In this document: piece by piece, positions 24,986-37,452 of the stretch
Layout of the letters: each line of letters begins with the position of its first letter
Position numbering within the stretch: the first letter of the stretch is position 1
From: Sclerodactyla briareus
Lineage: Eukaryota > Echinodermata > Holothuroidea > Dendrochirotida > Sclerodactylidae
DNA: 64,000 bases
Reading direction: 5' to 3'
NCBI GenBank assembly: GCA_026419785.1
Contig: JAODTK010001998.1
Span: 1-64,000, forward strand
The notes under the pieces: model-generated
What the model saw: the letters and a program-made list of their open reading frames with translations, nothing else
What the model was told of the DNA's origin: nothing
Database searches by the model: none
Program-made: the position numbers and the translations under genes

Positions 24986-25090
24986 GTGTCATACTTCCAT
25001 GGGCGTCGACCCTGGGGGGGGGGGAGGGAAAGGGAGACACGTCCCCCACTTTTCGAAGTGAGGGGGACACCCCCCCCCCCCCCGCTTTTG
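24986..25090. repeat. Poly-G / poly-C hairpin-prone segment
   Basis: A CGACCCTGGGGGGGGGG run at 25007 is followed by ACACGTCCCCCACTTTTCG, then GGGGGACACCCCC and a long C run. The CCCCCAC..GAGGGGG arms could pair. Confidence 0.5.
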
Positions 25091-25266
25091 GATCCTCGAT
25101 GAAGACGAACGAAATTACATGTCCGTTTACACACTTATTCATTAGTGTCTGTGTGGGATAACGTAATTTTGAGGAAGCAGCCTCACAAAGACCACAGTGG
25201 CCTTTATTCCGAACCTAATTGTAAAAAATTCCCGCGTGCTACGCGCGCAGACGACCTGTACCTGTT

Positions 25267-25560
25267 GTTTCCAGTGGCGTACCACGGGGGGGGGGGTCAG
25301 AACCCCCCATGACCCAAGTGATAGATACATTTTAAACACAAAAACTGATTTTTTTGCAGTTCAGGAGAGGTTTTGCAGCTATTATTTAGCAAATATTGCA
25401 GCAGCATGTGTCTAGGACCCATAAATTGTACTCATTTGCCAATAGGGAGGGTGTTGTCATTAAGAGGGTCGCACTTCACTTGGGTTCCGACCTCACCCCC
25501 CAAGAACCACCCCCCCCCCCCCCATCAAGGCACATTTCTCGGGACGCCCTTGCTTGTTTC
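25267..25560 (-). repeat. Poly-G repeat family, copy 1 (minus)
   Basis: Starting CCAGTGGCGTACCACGG-G11, this is the reverse complement of the copies at 34390 and 51460. Shared blocks include TGACCCAAGTGA, TTTTTTGCAGTTCAG, AGCAAATATTGCAGCAGC, TTGCCAATAGGGAGG and TTGGGTTCCGAC. Unit length is about 270-290 bp, with a G/C homopolymer at each end. Confidence 0.8.
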
Positions 25561-25779
25561 TATAGTGTCATGAGTAATTCATGTGAAGGCATATTCTATG
25601 AGGCTTTCATGCAAGTTTAAAAAATACCTTCACCCAATAAATAATTTTTTAGTTACGCCCCCTTCCTGGACAGAGTAACTAGGCTACATAGTTCGTTCAC
25701 AATTTACTAATTGTAAATCCAAACGGCTTTGACCTCTGGCTCAGACTTCCCAATCGCGTAGCCCCTTTGAAGTGCGCAA

Positions 25780-26005
25780 AGTTTTTCTGAGATGAAGAAT
25801 TCGAGCAAAAAAATGACACTAATTCGGGGAAAATTTGACAGAAAAAGGCAAAAGTGAAGGAAATGCCCAAAATGTCTGCTGACTGGCCTGAATTTTCAAT
25901 CAGATGCCTGAAAAAAAACATGCAAAATTTCCTCCGCGCTTCGCGCGCGGGTGTGTTTTTCTGTACTCTACTTTTATGATTTAGGCAAAACATTTTCTGC
26001 CCCAC
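25780..26005 (+). repeat. CGCGCTTCGCGCG-family repeat
   Basis: GAGATGAAGAATTCGAGC, GGGAAAATTTGACAG.AAAAGGCAAA, AATGCC, then TTCCTCCGCGCTTCGCGCGCG. It is a direct relative of 26950-27145 and inverted relative to 19865-20010. The GC-rich palindrome-like end may be a terminus. Confidence 0.6.
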
Positions 26006-26224
26006 ATTATAATGGTCCCGTCCGTCCTATGGGCAAGCTCCTCAGCAATTTTTTCTCCTTCATTGTTCTGCTGTCGCCTACGATTGCATGAGGACCAAAT
26101 TGTTCACTGATGTGCTCCAAACACAAGCTTGTACTGGCATCACATCGGCGAGTGGCTGAAAGTTGAGGGTCCCAGGAGGTCAAGAGTAAAAACACGTATG
26201 TACGGAGGACTTCCAAAAGTTGGG

Positions 26225-26949
26225 GATCACGACCCCCCCCCCCCCCTCCTACACACACACAAATAATGCGCCCTTGGAAATAGTCCTAGCAGATACACCG
26301 CTAATCTGCTTTGAACCCCAAGTTAGGTGACCATGTAAATCTATGTCATTATAGTAGTTGGAAGTATATCACGGAGGCGTACAGAACCAATTTGGGGCAA
26401 ATCAGTAATAATATACGAGACCGGGTCGGGAGGTGCAGGATAATTTGAGAGGGAAAATATTCTAGAAAATTCGCGCGCATCAGTACTGATTTCAGTCGGC
26501 GTTGTGCATATAAACTGCAATGAAACTCACTAACCTTTCTGAGTCTAGGTAAGTTGTTTTGCCCCGATCTACTGACACTTTAAAACGTGTACCGTGCACC
26601 TGGTCATTTTAATAGCGGGTGTGCGGTGATTGACAGTGATAATCATAATTTGATGTTCGTCAGACTATTTCAATTTTTGTCTAACCAAACAATAATCGCG
26701 TTGGAAATTGTCTTAAGTCCACTAATTGCAGGTGCAGACCCCCACTAGGACCAAAGTCGAATGATTACCCATGTTTCATACTGAGTTTCCCGAATTTTGA
26801 ATCGAATAGTCAAAAGTGCCTAAATTTTCAAGTGTTTCGCGCGCAATGGCGTTTTTCTACCAGGCGTTGTAAATATGCGATGTAATGCTTCGAATCATTT
26901 TGTTCACTCAAATAATTTCAGAAGCCTTGTGGCAGACCCCCCCCCCCCC
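26225..26949. other. Unassigned, bounded by C runs
   Basis: C tracts lie at 26234 and 26937. TTTCGCGCGCAATGG at 26835 and TTCGCGCGCATCAG at 26470 are additional CGCGC boxes of the neighbouring repeat family. No gene was seen. Confidence 0.35.
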
Positions 26950-27145
26950 CTATTTCTCTGAGATGAAAAATTCGGGCGAAAATTCGTGGAAAAGTTGGGA
27001 AGAAAAAAGACAAAATGAGAAATGCCTGAATTCTCTACTGACTCGTACGAATTTCCGATAAATGCCCGGAAAACATTCAGCAATTTTCCGCGCGTTTCGC
27101 GCGCCAGTAGTTTCCGGTGAAAATTCGGGCACATTTCTCCCCCCA
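26950..27145 (+). repeat. CGCGCTTCGCGCG-family repeat
   Basis: Same ordered blocks as 25780-26005: GAGATGAAAAATTCGGGC, GAAAAAAGACAAAATGAG, AATGCCTGAATT, GATAAATGCC, ending TTTCCGCGCGTTTCGCGCGCC. Confidence 0.6.
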
Positions 27146-27279
27146 TGTGTGATATGCGGTAAATCATCTCAGTATGCACAATGACAACTTCTTTGTTTGT
27201 TTTTACAAATCACACATGTAGATGAATGCTATCGAGCCTGGTAAGTGCGTTTCCGGCGTTCTAGAGGGTATGGAAAGCT

Positions 27280-27420
27280 TAAATTTTCGTTGTACGCTTC
27301 GCGCCAAACGATGATGGCGCTCCGCTTAGATGGTCAATGGCAGTCATGTGTCCCCCACTTTTTAAAACGGATCGACGCCCCTGTGTGTGTGTATGGGGGG
27401 GGGGGGGGTGTCGGGACCTA
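27280..27420 (+). repeat. GCGCTACGCGCC module plus poly-G
   Basis: TTGTACGCTTCGCGCCAAAC and TGGCGCTCCGCTTAGATGG match the modules at 18610 and 18975, followed by a GTGTGTGTATGGGGGGG run. Confidence 0.5.
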
Positions 27421-27829
27421 TCCCTATAGTTTTGTATGTAAGGCCTATCTCAAATCTGGGTTAGTGTAGGGTGCATTGCAGCTTCAACTTTTAAGGCCCC
27501 AGGACCGACATTAAATAGGCACAGACTCTACGCCACTGCCCATACGCCCATTCATACCATTCCCGTACTACCCACCTGCCAACGTCCAGTTCTAACTCAG
27601 GACATCGCGATCATTTAGAACGAAATTTAAATTTCGCCAGTCCGGACAGTCGTGTTACCATCGGGCTTGCGTTGACGTCAATGTACGATATTGGGCCCTA
27701 TATGGAAGGAAAAAAAACACTGGTGCGGTTTATTGTGTCTTCCAAATTTAGGTCTCCTCTTGGCTACCTTATATTTTCCTCTTTGCACCTTCTACATGTA
27801 TCCGTTAATACAATGGGTTACCCTAACTA

Positions 27830-28229
27830 TAACCAATGCATCCTTCCCATTACTATGGTAACGTTAAACTGTATGATAGCTCCATGGTACCGTACCCGGC
27901 ATCGCAGCTAGCTGGCTAGCTCACACTCACTTCAACCGGACCAGCGCTGCAGCACATTGCTGTACAGCTATCTCTGGCTATATAGCTCTCGACTTGACCT
28001 CTCGCGCCGATCGGTCGGCCGGTACGGTACGCGCGATCGGTCGGTCAACAAATTTACAGTGTACACACGTACGTCACACATGCACACAACGTGTTGGCGC
28101 TTGGCGGACTATTCAAATTTGTGGTTTTCTCTCTGTGCATCGCAATCGCAATGTTCACCTTACTGTCAAGTTCACAATCATTTTCTGCATAGCTGTTTGT
28201 GGAGGTGCGACCAATTTTGGACGATGGAC
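27830..28229 (+). promoter_or_regulatory. GC-rich promoter-like region with first-exon-like donor
   Basis: CpG-rich sequence with TATATAGC near 27978, CGATCGGTCGGCCGG and GCGCGATCGGTCGGTC boxes, runs into an open stretch reading FTIIFCIAVCGGA and ends at a strong donor (GGAC|GTAAGTTTC, 28229/28230). It could be the 5' exon of a secreted or membrane protein, but no in-frame ATG near the hydrophobic run is obvious. Linkage to the minus-strand exon at 29086 is excluded by strand; linkage to the gene at 39728 is possible but unproven. Confidence 0.3.
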
Positions 28230-28259
28230 GTAAGTTTCTATTCAAACCTAGGCTGAGTC

Positions 28260-29085
28260 CGGATAGGCCTAGCCTATATCTTATTCAAAAAACAAAGACT
28301 GACGTTAGGCTAGGCCTGACGGGTGTTATTACTGTGTTTAGGCCTAAAACGAGTAACGTACTAACTTCGGCCTAGCATAACGTCGGGCCAAAGTAGTAGA
28401 ATTGACTTACGAGGCTAACTAAACTAGGCCCTCCAGGCCGTCCTGAACGGTGTATAGTTAGTTTAGGCTTGGCATAGTCTAGTTGTGGTATTGTAATAGT
28501 TTACAATCGAACCATCGAATGCCTGTTGAGGGCGCATTGGAGTAATCGTACAAGAACAAGAACAAGAGCAATAATTTACCACAATGCTTTTGAGCAGGTT
28601 CACGATAAGCGGTGGCCCAGGGGCTATCCCCCTAAAATACATCAATAACTCTAGCCTAGGCTAGGCCCCAATGAAATTGTATAAACCAGGGGCTATTGGG
28701 GGGGGGGGTAGCCCCTGGGGTCTTCACTTGGTCACATTGATTTAGGTAGGCTAGGGCCTAACTAAGAAAATGCAACAAACACTATTTTTAATGTTTTGTT
28801 GGTAGACTGACACTTCAGTGATATGTAGTAATGCATGTGAGCTAGGTTTGATACCTCTGGGGTTGATTTTCTCATTTGAAGCCCTGTGTCGCTCCTCAAC
28901 GCAGAAGTCGAGAAAGTGATCAGAGCCCCTGGTCCAACCAAGATAACCCTGGTCCGATGCCAGATTCCATGAAACGGGCTCTTTATTTTGAAAAGTAACC
29001 CCTGGACTCTGATCTCTTATTTCGATCCCTGATTTTGAGGATAGCCTAGGCCAAGCCGGTAAATTTTATACAAAACTTTTATCAC
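28260..29085. other. AGGCCTAG-rich sequence, no recognised gene
   Basis: Repeated TAGGCCTAGCC / CTAGGCC motifs occur at 28264-28430 and 28650-28760. There is a G10 run at 28700 with flanking GGGGCTA / TAGCCCC arms that could form a stem. No exon was supported. Confidence 0.35.
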
Positions 29086-29293
29086 CTCCCGATTGTGGCC
29101 TAGTAGTAAGTCTACGCCTAACTTAATATGTCCAAACATCGCTGGCGATCGAAAAGTGCTTCGATTGACAGACCCCAATCCGCATTCTAGAAACTCTCCC
29201 GCACTAGGATTGGATGATGTTACATGCGAAGCCAAGGCTTCCACTTCTATCTCCGATGGTGTTGGAACTGGATAATTGGATAACTTGAACATT
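29086..29293 (-). CDS. Candidate internal exon, unidentified gene
   Basis: On the minus strand an acceptor CTTTTTGTCAG precedes a 69-codon open stretch that begins MFKLSNYPVPTPSEIEVEAL and includes GEFLECGLGSVNRSTF and FGHIKLGVDLLLGHNRE. It closes at the donor GAG|GTGATA. The exon enters in phase 1 and leaves in phase 0. A second minus-strand open stretch at 29486-29700 (KFNENEEKYCYVTTNCL) may be an upstream exon or an old transposon. The family was not recognised; the plus strand here has a Cys-rich frame that I could not place. Confidence 0.35.
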
Positions 29294-30589
29294 CTGACAA
29301 AAAGAATTCAGATCAGGGGAAACTTCATCATCACTACATCCACTAAATCAAGCAATCCCAAAAAACTATCGCCAAGCTGTGCTACTTGTGATCAGAAAAA
29401 TGTTGTCCTTTTGATACAAATGGACCAGACTTCGAAGATACCCTATTTCTGCACTGAATCCCCCAAGAGCTGTTGTTATTCTTAATTATTGTACCCAGTG
29501 AGAAATTGAAGAACCGGCAAAAATGTTTGTCTCTTTACTGCCGTCCTGTCGTAGGCAATTTGTGGTTACATAGCAATATTTCTCCTCATTTTCATTAAAT
29601 TTTCTTCTCATCGGTTCATTACTTATGTCAGTCCACAGTTCCATTGGGTAGGAATGGCCCAAGAGATTGCACACACCTCCTCCCAGTTGGCATACACATC
29701 ATTTTAAATACCGCCATGGGCCTAGAGAAGACAGATCGCCCTGGGTTTTTACACGATGGTGCACTAGCGATCAATCAAATAATTAAGTAACACTACCGTT
29801 TGATCGAGTCTATTGCTCCCCGATCTCGGGCATTAATCAAACATAGGCTACATTCACTCAGTTGTAAATGTAAAAAGTCCCGCCTATTTCGCCTGAACTT
29901 TAGTAGTATTTTTCAACTTGGTTATTCAGGTGGGCAATCCGGTGGGTTCATGTATCACCCTTTATTTGCCCCTTACGCCTATAGGCAGTTGAAGTTTTTT
30001 CCTTTGAAGAATATCCCAGAAAGGACTGTCAGATGCGATGCGAGGATATCGAACTCAAGTCCAGGTAGTAGAGAGGATTATTTGATGCATTTGGCACCAA
30101 TGTATACCACCGAGTAATCACCAAGTACCACAGGGAACCCGCACTTTTCAATTAAACATGCAAAGAGAATATTTTTCGGCCAATTTTCGGTCATGTGGCA
30201 TTTTTGAAAACCACTTCCTGAGACATTAGTTATATAAATTTTTCAACTTTGGAATCGGTAGTGTCTCCTGCGTTTTCTGAACATTGCAACTCCCCATCCC
30301 GGCCCACCTACTGTAGAAAAACAAGAACACCAATCATGCTGTAGCTCAAACCATTGTTGCAAAGAGGCGAATGTGAAGTTATGCGTTGAATGAGCCTGTG
30401 GGGCCCCATAAAACGTCTTATTACATTATCTGACCTACTCAAAAACACTAAGACACCAATTTAAGAACATCCAATTGCTTTTTGTAAGAAGAGAGGCATT
30501 TTGGGGGAAGTATTCCACACAATGGCTAATCCAAATGCTTCATTGCCAGCTGTTATTTTTAAATAAAAAACAGGTGAACATGTGAAGGA

Positions 30590-31990
30590 AGCATCACTCA
30601 ATTAACATAACGATCACTCGATCAGATCCATCAAAGAATGATCCTTTATTGGCCAAAACAACAATTGCAAACAATTACCTAGTGTGCTTCTTTATTGAGG
30701 GGGGCGTCTTGGGTGGGGGACTTGGTGTGATTTGTTGGGGGGGGGGGAGGGGTGAGAGTGATTTTGCTCTGCGAAAAATACAATTTTTTGTGGCGACTTT
30801 TCCGGCTGTCTGACAAAGAGGGGGGGAAGGGGAGTGAGATGGGATGCCGCGTTTTAACCGGCTCTCGACTGGTGCGAAGCCAGATATTTCTGCCCTGCCC
30901 TAGGGGGTACAGACGTATCTCAATGTGATTGATTTGCCTTGAAGGTTCTTTTGCCAAAATGGACGTTTGACCTGCAAAATATGGGCTTCTGGCCAACAGG
31001 AAATTTCTGCGAGTTGAAGGCCATCCTCATACCCCCCTTGAGTTATGCCTTGCTTTTACGGACCTTTGACCTTGACCATTACATGGCCAAGATGTCACAG
31101 TAGTCACTGATGGTAGCCAAAATGGCAATTCCATGCAATGGCCTTTTGTTCCCCTTTAATGACAATAACAATGACCTTCACATGAGCTAACATGCCCCAC
31201 CAATCAAGAACATTTAACTAAGTGTGGCCACATCCATCAAACAATGACTAATTAGGGGCCAAAAAGGCAGTTTCACATAATGACGTGTTGTGCTCCTTCA
31301 TTGACCTTTGACCTTGGTCTTCACATGGTCAAAGATGACCCAGGGAATAATGAATGTTGTGCCCAAGGTTTGTCAACAACTCAACATCCATCGAAGAATG
31401 ACTGTTTGGTGGCTCCATATATCTTTCACTAGATTTTACTGTTTTAACTCTAATGACACTATATGCGGTCCATCAAAAAAATGGTACAAACTGAAAAAAG
31501 CAACACCCAAGGAACAATTTGAAAATGTTCACACAACATCTTCTCGAGGTCAAAGATTTCCAGTGGTGAATAAACATTGTATCCAAGTTGTTCAACATCC
31601 ATCGGAGAATTGCCAATTGGGGGTCAAAAAAATCAATTTCACGCAATGGCCTATTGTGCCCCTTCAGTTACCTTTGACCTTCACATATCCAACAGATGTC
31701 CTAAGAGTCAATGATTGTTTTGTCCGGGTTTAGTCAATATCTATCAAAGAATGACTGCTCTTTCCATTCTCTTTTTTAACCTTTTCTTCGATTTCACCGT
31801 TTCAACTCTAATGCTCTTATGCCTGTTTGATAAAACAATTATGTGTCCAAGCTGAACGTAGCACTACCCAGGAACATCTTAACATAATTTCAGGAAAATC
31901 TAATGCACTTTGTAGAAGGGGGTAATTATAATTTACATTGGCGCAAAATGACCTCTGTCCCCTTTAATGTTTTTGACTTTGACTTCTTCA
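30590..31990 (+). repeat. Tandem array with CATCCATC(A/G)AAGAATGAC units
   Basis: Units share CATCCATC.AAGAATGAC (30627, 31228, 31387, 31600, 31740), GGCCAAAA..GGCA, TTTCAC.CAATGGCC, TTGTGCCCCTTCA and TTGACCTTTGACCTT. Spacing is irregular, about 140-210 bp, and the units are well diverged. A poly-G tract at 30737 lies inside. No coding function. Confidence 0.65.
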
Positions 31991-33130
31991 TCTTCCCACC
32001 GATTTCAGGGATTTTTTTCTTCAGGGACCGGAGTTTGTGGCGTGAACCTCCAAATCGCGTCTAAATAAATAATAAGAAAATTAATTCATGGCAATGCAAA
32101 AACAAAGAAAAAAGTTGCATGGTTTCATGTTAGTCTTCCTAGAATAATGCCGGGGCTCTGCAATTAGGAAGAGTTTACCATTCTGCTGTTTGGTGTTTTT
32201 CAGACACGTTCCACAGCCATGCGCTTTCCCTGTGAACAGGTGGCAGTAGAATGCCTCACATAATCGATTAACCTTGACAGTGTGTGCCTGTGTATGTAGG
32301 TGTGCGTGTATGTGACACTCTCTCAGTTTCTGCGCATATAGGGGCCGGAAGTTCCACTCTGGTGTGGTGATCACCCAAATGATCCTCATTGTTTTGTTGA
32401 CGATCCAGGCAATACCCATGCATGAGAGAATTTGAATTGATCTAAATTTCAGAATATCTCGTAAACACAATAAATAGAAAACGGAAAAGTGTGTGGCTTC
32501 CAAGATTGAGAGGTGAATGCCCTTTAGCGAGTATAATGACCCTCGTTGTTTTCAGTGTTAATCCAATTATTGTTGATGAGTAGGCGTGGCTGTGAAGCCA
32601 AACCTCCGAAATTCGTGTGAGCACAATATGTTGACAACAAAATGAGGTATTACCCCCATACTGTAAATGGTGGATGCCCCAATAGTGAGAACATTATCCA
32701 CACTGTTTTGTCAGCCAATTCGACCATGGGTTAGAGCCTTATAGGCGGTTGAAACGAAACATATACATAGATATTAAGAGACCGAGGATACAGTTCCACT
32801 ATTACCATGATTCCGTGTTTTGTTGCTGATCTACAACCACAAGCTCAATCATAAAATACAGATATATGACAACAAAACCAATTTTTGTCAAACTCGTTTT
32901 GTTACCTAGTGGAGTAGTGCCAACAAATTCAATGGTAATTTATTGTTGGCCCTCATCATTCATGACAGGTGCTGTTTGAAGTAGTTTTGCTGAGAAAATT
33001 TTGTAAACGCGATAATTGAAAGACAACGGGGATATTCCCGCTCCTATTTGGTTGTGGATGTTCCATAATGAGTATTGTCCCTATCGTTCTTCGTTCACAA
33101 TTGTTATTCATGTGTGGCCGGCTTGGAACA
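31990..33130 (+). repeat. Diverged tandem array, ~190 bp unit
   Basis: Anchors such as CTCGTAAACACAATAAATAG (32458), GAGCACAATATGTTGACAAC (32619), AAATACAGATATATGACAAC (32853) and GTAAACGCGATAATTGAAAG (33002) each precede GA.G..TATTCCC and a TCCATAATGAGTAT-like block. It is poorly conserved and abuts the 30590 array. Confidence 0.5.
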
Positions 33131-34389
33131 AACAATTTTTTTTGATGACGTCAATAAGTAGTACCAACAACGATTGTTAAATGATGCGGTGTTCATTAGT
33201 ATTCATGAAGTGCGGGCTGTGCGGGCGGTAGGTGGAAGCTGGGGAATCACAAATCATGTGGCTATCTTGCTTTAAACTGTAATTTTTTTATTTTCATATT
33301 TCAACAGCTTATCTGTGCAATGTGTTATTTTTAGTGGAGGTTTTCATTCAATTGCCAGAATCAACGAAGGAATGGTAAAGTACGTATGTGCTAATGTGTC
33401 GGGTCGTGATATATAATAATAGAACAGTCCATATGATATATCTTGTGCATCATTATTTGGCGTAAGTTTGTTTGCAGATGGTGCCAATTTTTAATCGCAT
33501 GCGTTATTGCAATTTTTGGTTATTTTCCGGTCGTTGTTTTTTAGTCGTATTACTCTACAACGAAGACTACGACACAGACACACGCGAAAGAATGGATTTT
33601 CCATAAGAATGCAGTATTTCATCGAACACGTAAGTATGGACAGACCCATTTGATACAATTCTGTCAGTCAGTTATACAACCAGCTGACATAAGATGAACT
33701 GTGGAATATTCATTACTTATCTCACTATTCCCGAATATGAGTCATAACACTCTGATTCGAGCTGAAATCAAGCGACTGCATAAAATATATAGCACTATAC
33801 GACTCCAGTCATACATTATATACCCACCTAATCCTGCTGCTGGCCGACGCTCCCAGCAAAATAGGCATACACAATACTACAGAATCTGCCGTATTCTTGT
33901 TCCGTCGAAAGAGGCGACAGAAGGGAATGAAAATGTTTATGTCCTACAACTAACGATAGTACCTGATTACACGTACAATTAGATGTGATATTGGACGTCC
34001 CCAATCTATCTATAAACACTACGGAAGTTCGACTGTCAGATAATATGGTGGCCGGGGCTGGTATAATACTGGGAAAAACGCATGCTTCATTCAAACGACT
34101 TCGTATGACTTTCCGTTACGGAGTTAGAAGCATTCGGAGCGTGTGTATGTGTAATCGTAAGATCGTAAACAAAATCCAATTATGCAACAAAAAAAAAGAT
34201 GTTTAGTATAACCTTTCATCACTCTGCAAAATTCTTGTTTCTTTTTCGCATTCACACATTAATTCCACTGAAAAATGATAACTATGAGAGAAGTTTGCTG
34301 TAGTGGATGGTAGGCATAGATATTGATGGTTACTTCTCGGAGGCAGTGATCACTGTGACGTCACTCGCAGGCGCGTACTGAGAGATTTA
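33131..34389. other. No recognised gene
   Basis: AT-rich, with a G/C box (TGCGGGCTGTGCGGGCGG, 33212) recalling the foldback arm. Several short frames at 33701-34206 have no splice support. Confidence 0.3.
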
Positions 34390-34645
34390 GCTAGGGAGTG
34401 GGGATTGAAGTCGGAACCCAAGGGAAGTGCGTCCTCATAAATTGCCTCACCTCCCTATTGGCAAATAAGTACCATTTATAGGCCACTAGACAACAGGCTG
34501 CTGCAATATTCGCCTAATAACAGCTGCAAAAACTCTACTGAACTGCAAAAACTAAGGTTGTTGTGTTAAAAAATATTGTCACTTGGGTCATGGAGGGGGG
34601 GGGTCTGAACCTAAACCCCCGCCTCCTTCGTGGGACGCCACTGGT
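34390..34645 (+). repeat. Poly-G repeat family, copy 2
   Basis: Blocks: AGTCGGAACCCAAGGGA, TTGCCTCACC, CTATTGGCAAATA, GGCTGCTGCAATATTCGC, TGAACTGCAAAAACT, GTCACTTGGGTCATGG-G9, AACCTAAACCCCC, GGGACGCCACTGGT. It is the same order as 51460-51725 and inverted 25267-25560. Confidence 0.8.
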
Positions 34646-36301
34646 CACGCGTTATTGCGCAATTACGGAATCTCCCTAATGCCTCTTCATAATGGGACCA
34701 AACTGAAGACCAATAACTCTACATTGGAAAATCGTTTCGACTGAATGGGGTTCGGACCTATAAATTTTTCCACGCCCAACGATTAACCTAATATCCAAAG
34801 CAGTCGGTAGTTGGCGATGAAGGCTTAGCAAGCAATAAAGAGAGCCGTAGTTTTCTAGGCTGAGAGCATATCTGGTGGTTCGTCAGAGTCAGGCAAGCAG
34901 TCACACCTTACCATGGCTGATTGGAGCAATGCCTCAATCGATTCCAGCTTGCTGAAACTGAATTGATATGCTCGCAAGGAGTCCTGACACAATGCCATCT
35001 GAAGGAGAGCATCACCGACGAGTCCGTAAGTTTGTTAAGCATTTATTCGTCGTTTTCTCATCAATGATCATCAACATAGGCCTATCGACTATTCGAGATG
35101 TGAGGTCTGCTACGTGGGGGATAATTAAAGCTCTCCCCGTCAGAATAACCAAGCATGATACAGATGTTTGCAATTAGAAACTTCTGTACTGTACAGTCAG
35201 ATGTGAGGCAACGTAGCCTAAACAAGGAAGGAACCTTCAGTGATTTGAACACATGTTTGCCACTCTGCCTTGACTGCTCGGACGTGTATGTATTATTAGC
35301 AAGAGGACGCCCAATTAGCCTAAATTTTTCCATCTGCCATGTAGATCTATGCCCTGTTTCAAGCTTCATAAGACTCAGTATACGATATTACTATAGGCCA
35401 GGTTAGGCAATTTCAGAATGCGTTTGACTTGGAAATTAAGTATTGATTATTAAATAATTTAAATTTTGGACTGGACGGTGTATGTACCTCAAGCCGATGG
35501 CAAATTGCAATAAGTGAATAAAGTACAAAAATGAAGTGATCCATATTGCTGAGGGGTGGTGGTGGTGAGAGGAGGGGGGGGGGACCTATTAGCCCAAGCT
35601 CAATCCTCAGATCATATCTCGTTACAAAGTAATTGATCTTGTAACATTGGATATTTAGTTAGAAACTCTTTAGGGCGGTTCCACGCGCTCGTTCGATTTA
35701 CGAGTTTAACCGCGAATCGCCAGGCTATGTTGTTGAATCATCAGGATATGTGTCAATTCAACCAAGGTTCACACTGTCAAATTATTAATTGACATTTCAA
35801 GTTATGTATCAGATTTCAAATACAAGAAATTATAGCATGAAAAATTAGGATTGACCATTTTGAAGTTAGTTAATTCATTCAGATTTCAGATTGACAGCAG
35901 AATCGCTTTCTCGACGATCCGTATTGTTACAGATGGTACCAACATGTCGACTACAGGTAGGCGGCCTATGATACATATCCCGCGAAGCGGAGCGAAAAAA
36001 AAAATAGATACGATTTCGAGTTGAAACTAGTCAAGAAAGTCTAACCCCCGGGGTAGTGCGCATCAACAATAACATAAACAGATGAACTACTAGTAACTAT
36101 TTTTTTGTCTGTGTTTTGTTTGTTTGTTGTTAGTATTATTATTGATAACAATGAGAGAATCAACCTACATGTGGACAGGGCAGGATAAAAACCTAACAAA
36201 TCATTGTTCACATATTCATCGGTTCGTTGTATATACTCAGGCCTGTAGAAGGTGTATACGACCTAATCCTCATTTTTTTTTTTTTGTATTTGAAAGAATG
36301 T
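34646..36301. other. No recognised gene
   Basis: A possible small first exon with donor (CGACGAGTCC|GTAAGTTTG near 35024) and short ATG frames are present, but nothing connects. A G9 tract at 35573. Confidence 0.3.
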
Positions 36302-37070
36302 TAAGATAAGATAAGATTAACTTTATTACACCCGCACAGGGTAATTAACGCTCGTAATACGAACAGAGGATAAAACACATTACAATACACACAAGAAAGA
36401 AATAACTACACGCGTAAAACGATGAAACTGTAAAACATAACAATGGCAAGGCTGCGAATGTGTCAAAAAGGCTGTTGCACGAAAGGGCAAGAACACTAGC
36501 GATTATAATTATGGTTATATATTCTGATGCACTGTGGGACGAATGAGGAGGGATGACGGTTGGTTTTGGCTGTCGGTAGCCTCATCCTCCCGCTCCGAGG
36601 AATAACTGCCTTCTGAAATGGTTCATGCATTGGGTGGTCAGCATCATCCAACATCGCGTCTAACTTCTGTTGGAGTAGACGAGTATAAACTGAAGATATG
36701 AGGGTTGACTGTGGCCATTATGAGACTAGCCTGTCGGATTATTGAATCAATACGGTTCTGATCTTCCTTCTTCACATTCCCGCCCCAAGAAATCAAATTG
36801 TATCTCCATACCCCATACGATGGTAGACGTATAAAACATAGTCAGAATACGATCATCAATTTGAAACTTTTTCATGGTACGCAAACAGTGCTTCTAGAGT
36901 TTAGTTTCTTTAGTGTGGCATCAACATGGCTATGCCAAGACAAGCAGTTATCCAGTACTACACCCAGGTATGTATAATGTTTCACCTCCCTCAACATCAC
37001 AGTCCTTAATACGGACAGGAATGTTTTGATAAGTCTGTCTTGTTGAATAAATATAGTGCCCATACCCTAT
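36302..37070 (-). mobile_element. CR1/Rex1-type LINE, 3' end
   Basis: On the minus strand, from 37063 downward, the frame reads VKHYTYLGVVLDNCLSWH then HVDATLKKLNSR, the region after the RT catalytic box. After one frameshift come ISWGGNVKKEDQNRIDSI and, near 36540, a basic MRLPTAKTNRH and SSFVPQCIRIYNHNYN C-terminus. The 3' UTR ends AATAAAGTTAATCTTATC with a short TTATC repeat, the microsatellite-like tail expected of this clade. It is 5'-truncated near 37070, as is usual for LINE copies. Confidence 0.85.
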
Positions 37071-37220
37071 ACTATAAACCTATCGCGTAAACATTAAATG
37101 GAGGCGGAATAAATCAGTCTGCAGAACAATTCATTACGAGATCCAACCCATCAAAAGTCGGGGTCGGCATGTCTCCTGAAAAAGTCACGCTACCAACGCG
37201 TAAAGTTGGGGGGAATTGCA

Positions 37221-37452
37221 GCCTTGTGATGTGACTTGTGAACGTGCTTCGTACCGTACCTTACAGACGGTACGTGTCAGCCCTATTGAGAAGTGCCCCC
37301 GGGACACGATGAAGTGACGTACCGGAATGGTATGTCTGGAGTAAACAAGTACGGGTCAGACAAGTCACTCGATCATGATTAAGAATAATGTTTGTAAAAC
37401 GCTCTGGGCATGTCTTCAACGTGGAGAAGCGCTATATAAGTATCTTATGATA
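37221..37452 (+). repeat. LINE/SINE 3'-tail element, copy 1
   Basis: Blocks GTCAGCCCTATTG.GAAGT, GTACGGGTCAGACAAGTCACT, TTGTAAAACGCTCTGGGCA, TCTTCAACGTGG and AAGCGCTATATAAGTA are shared in order with 61470-61712. The AAGCGCTATATAAG ending is characteristic of L2/CR1-derived tails. Confidence 0.65.

Noticed and set aside
29276-29485. piggyBac-type Cys-rich C-terminus on the plus strand
   Set aside because: The Cys spacing is only loosely similar, and no DDD core or TTAA-flanked termini were seen.
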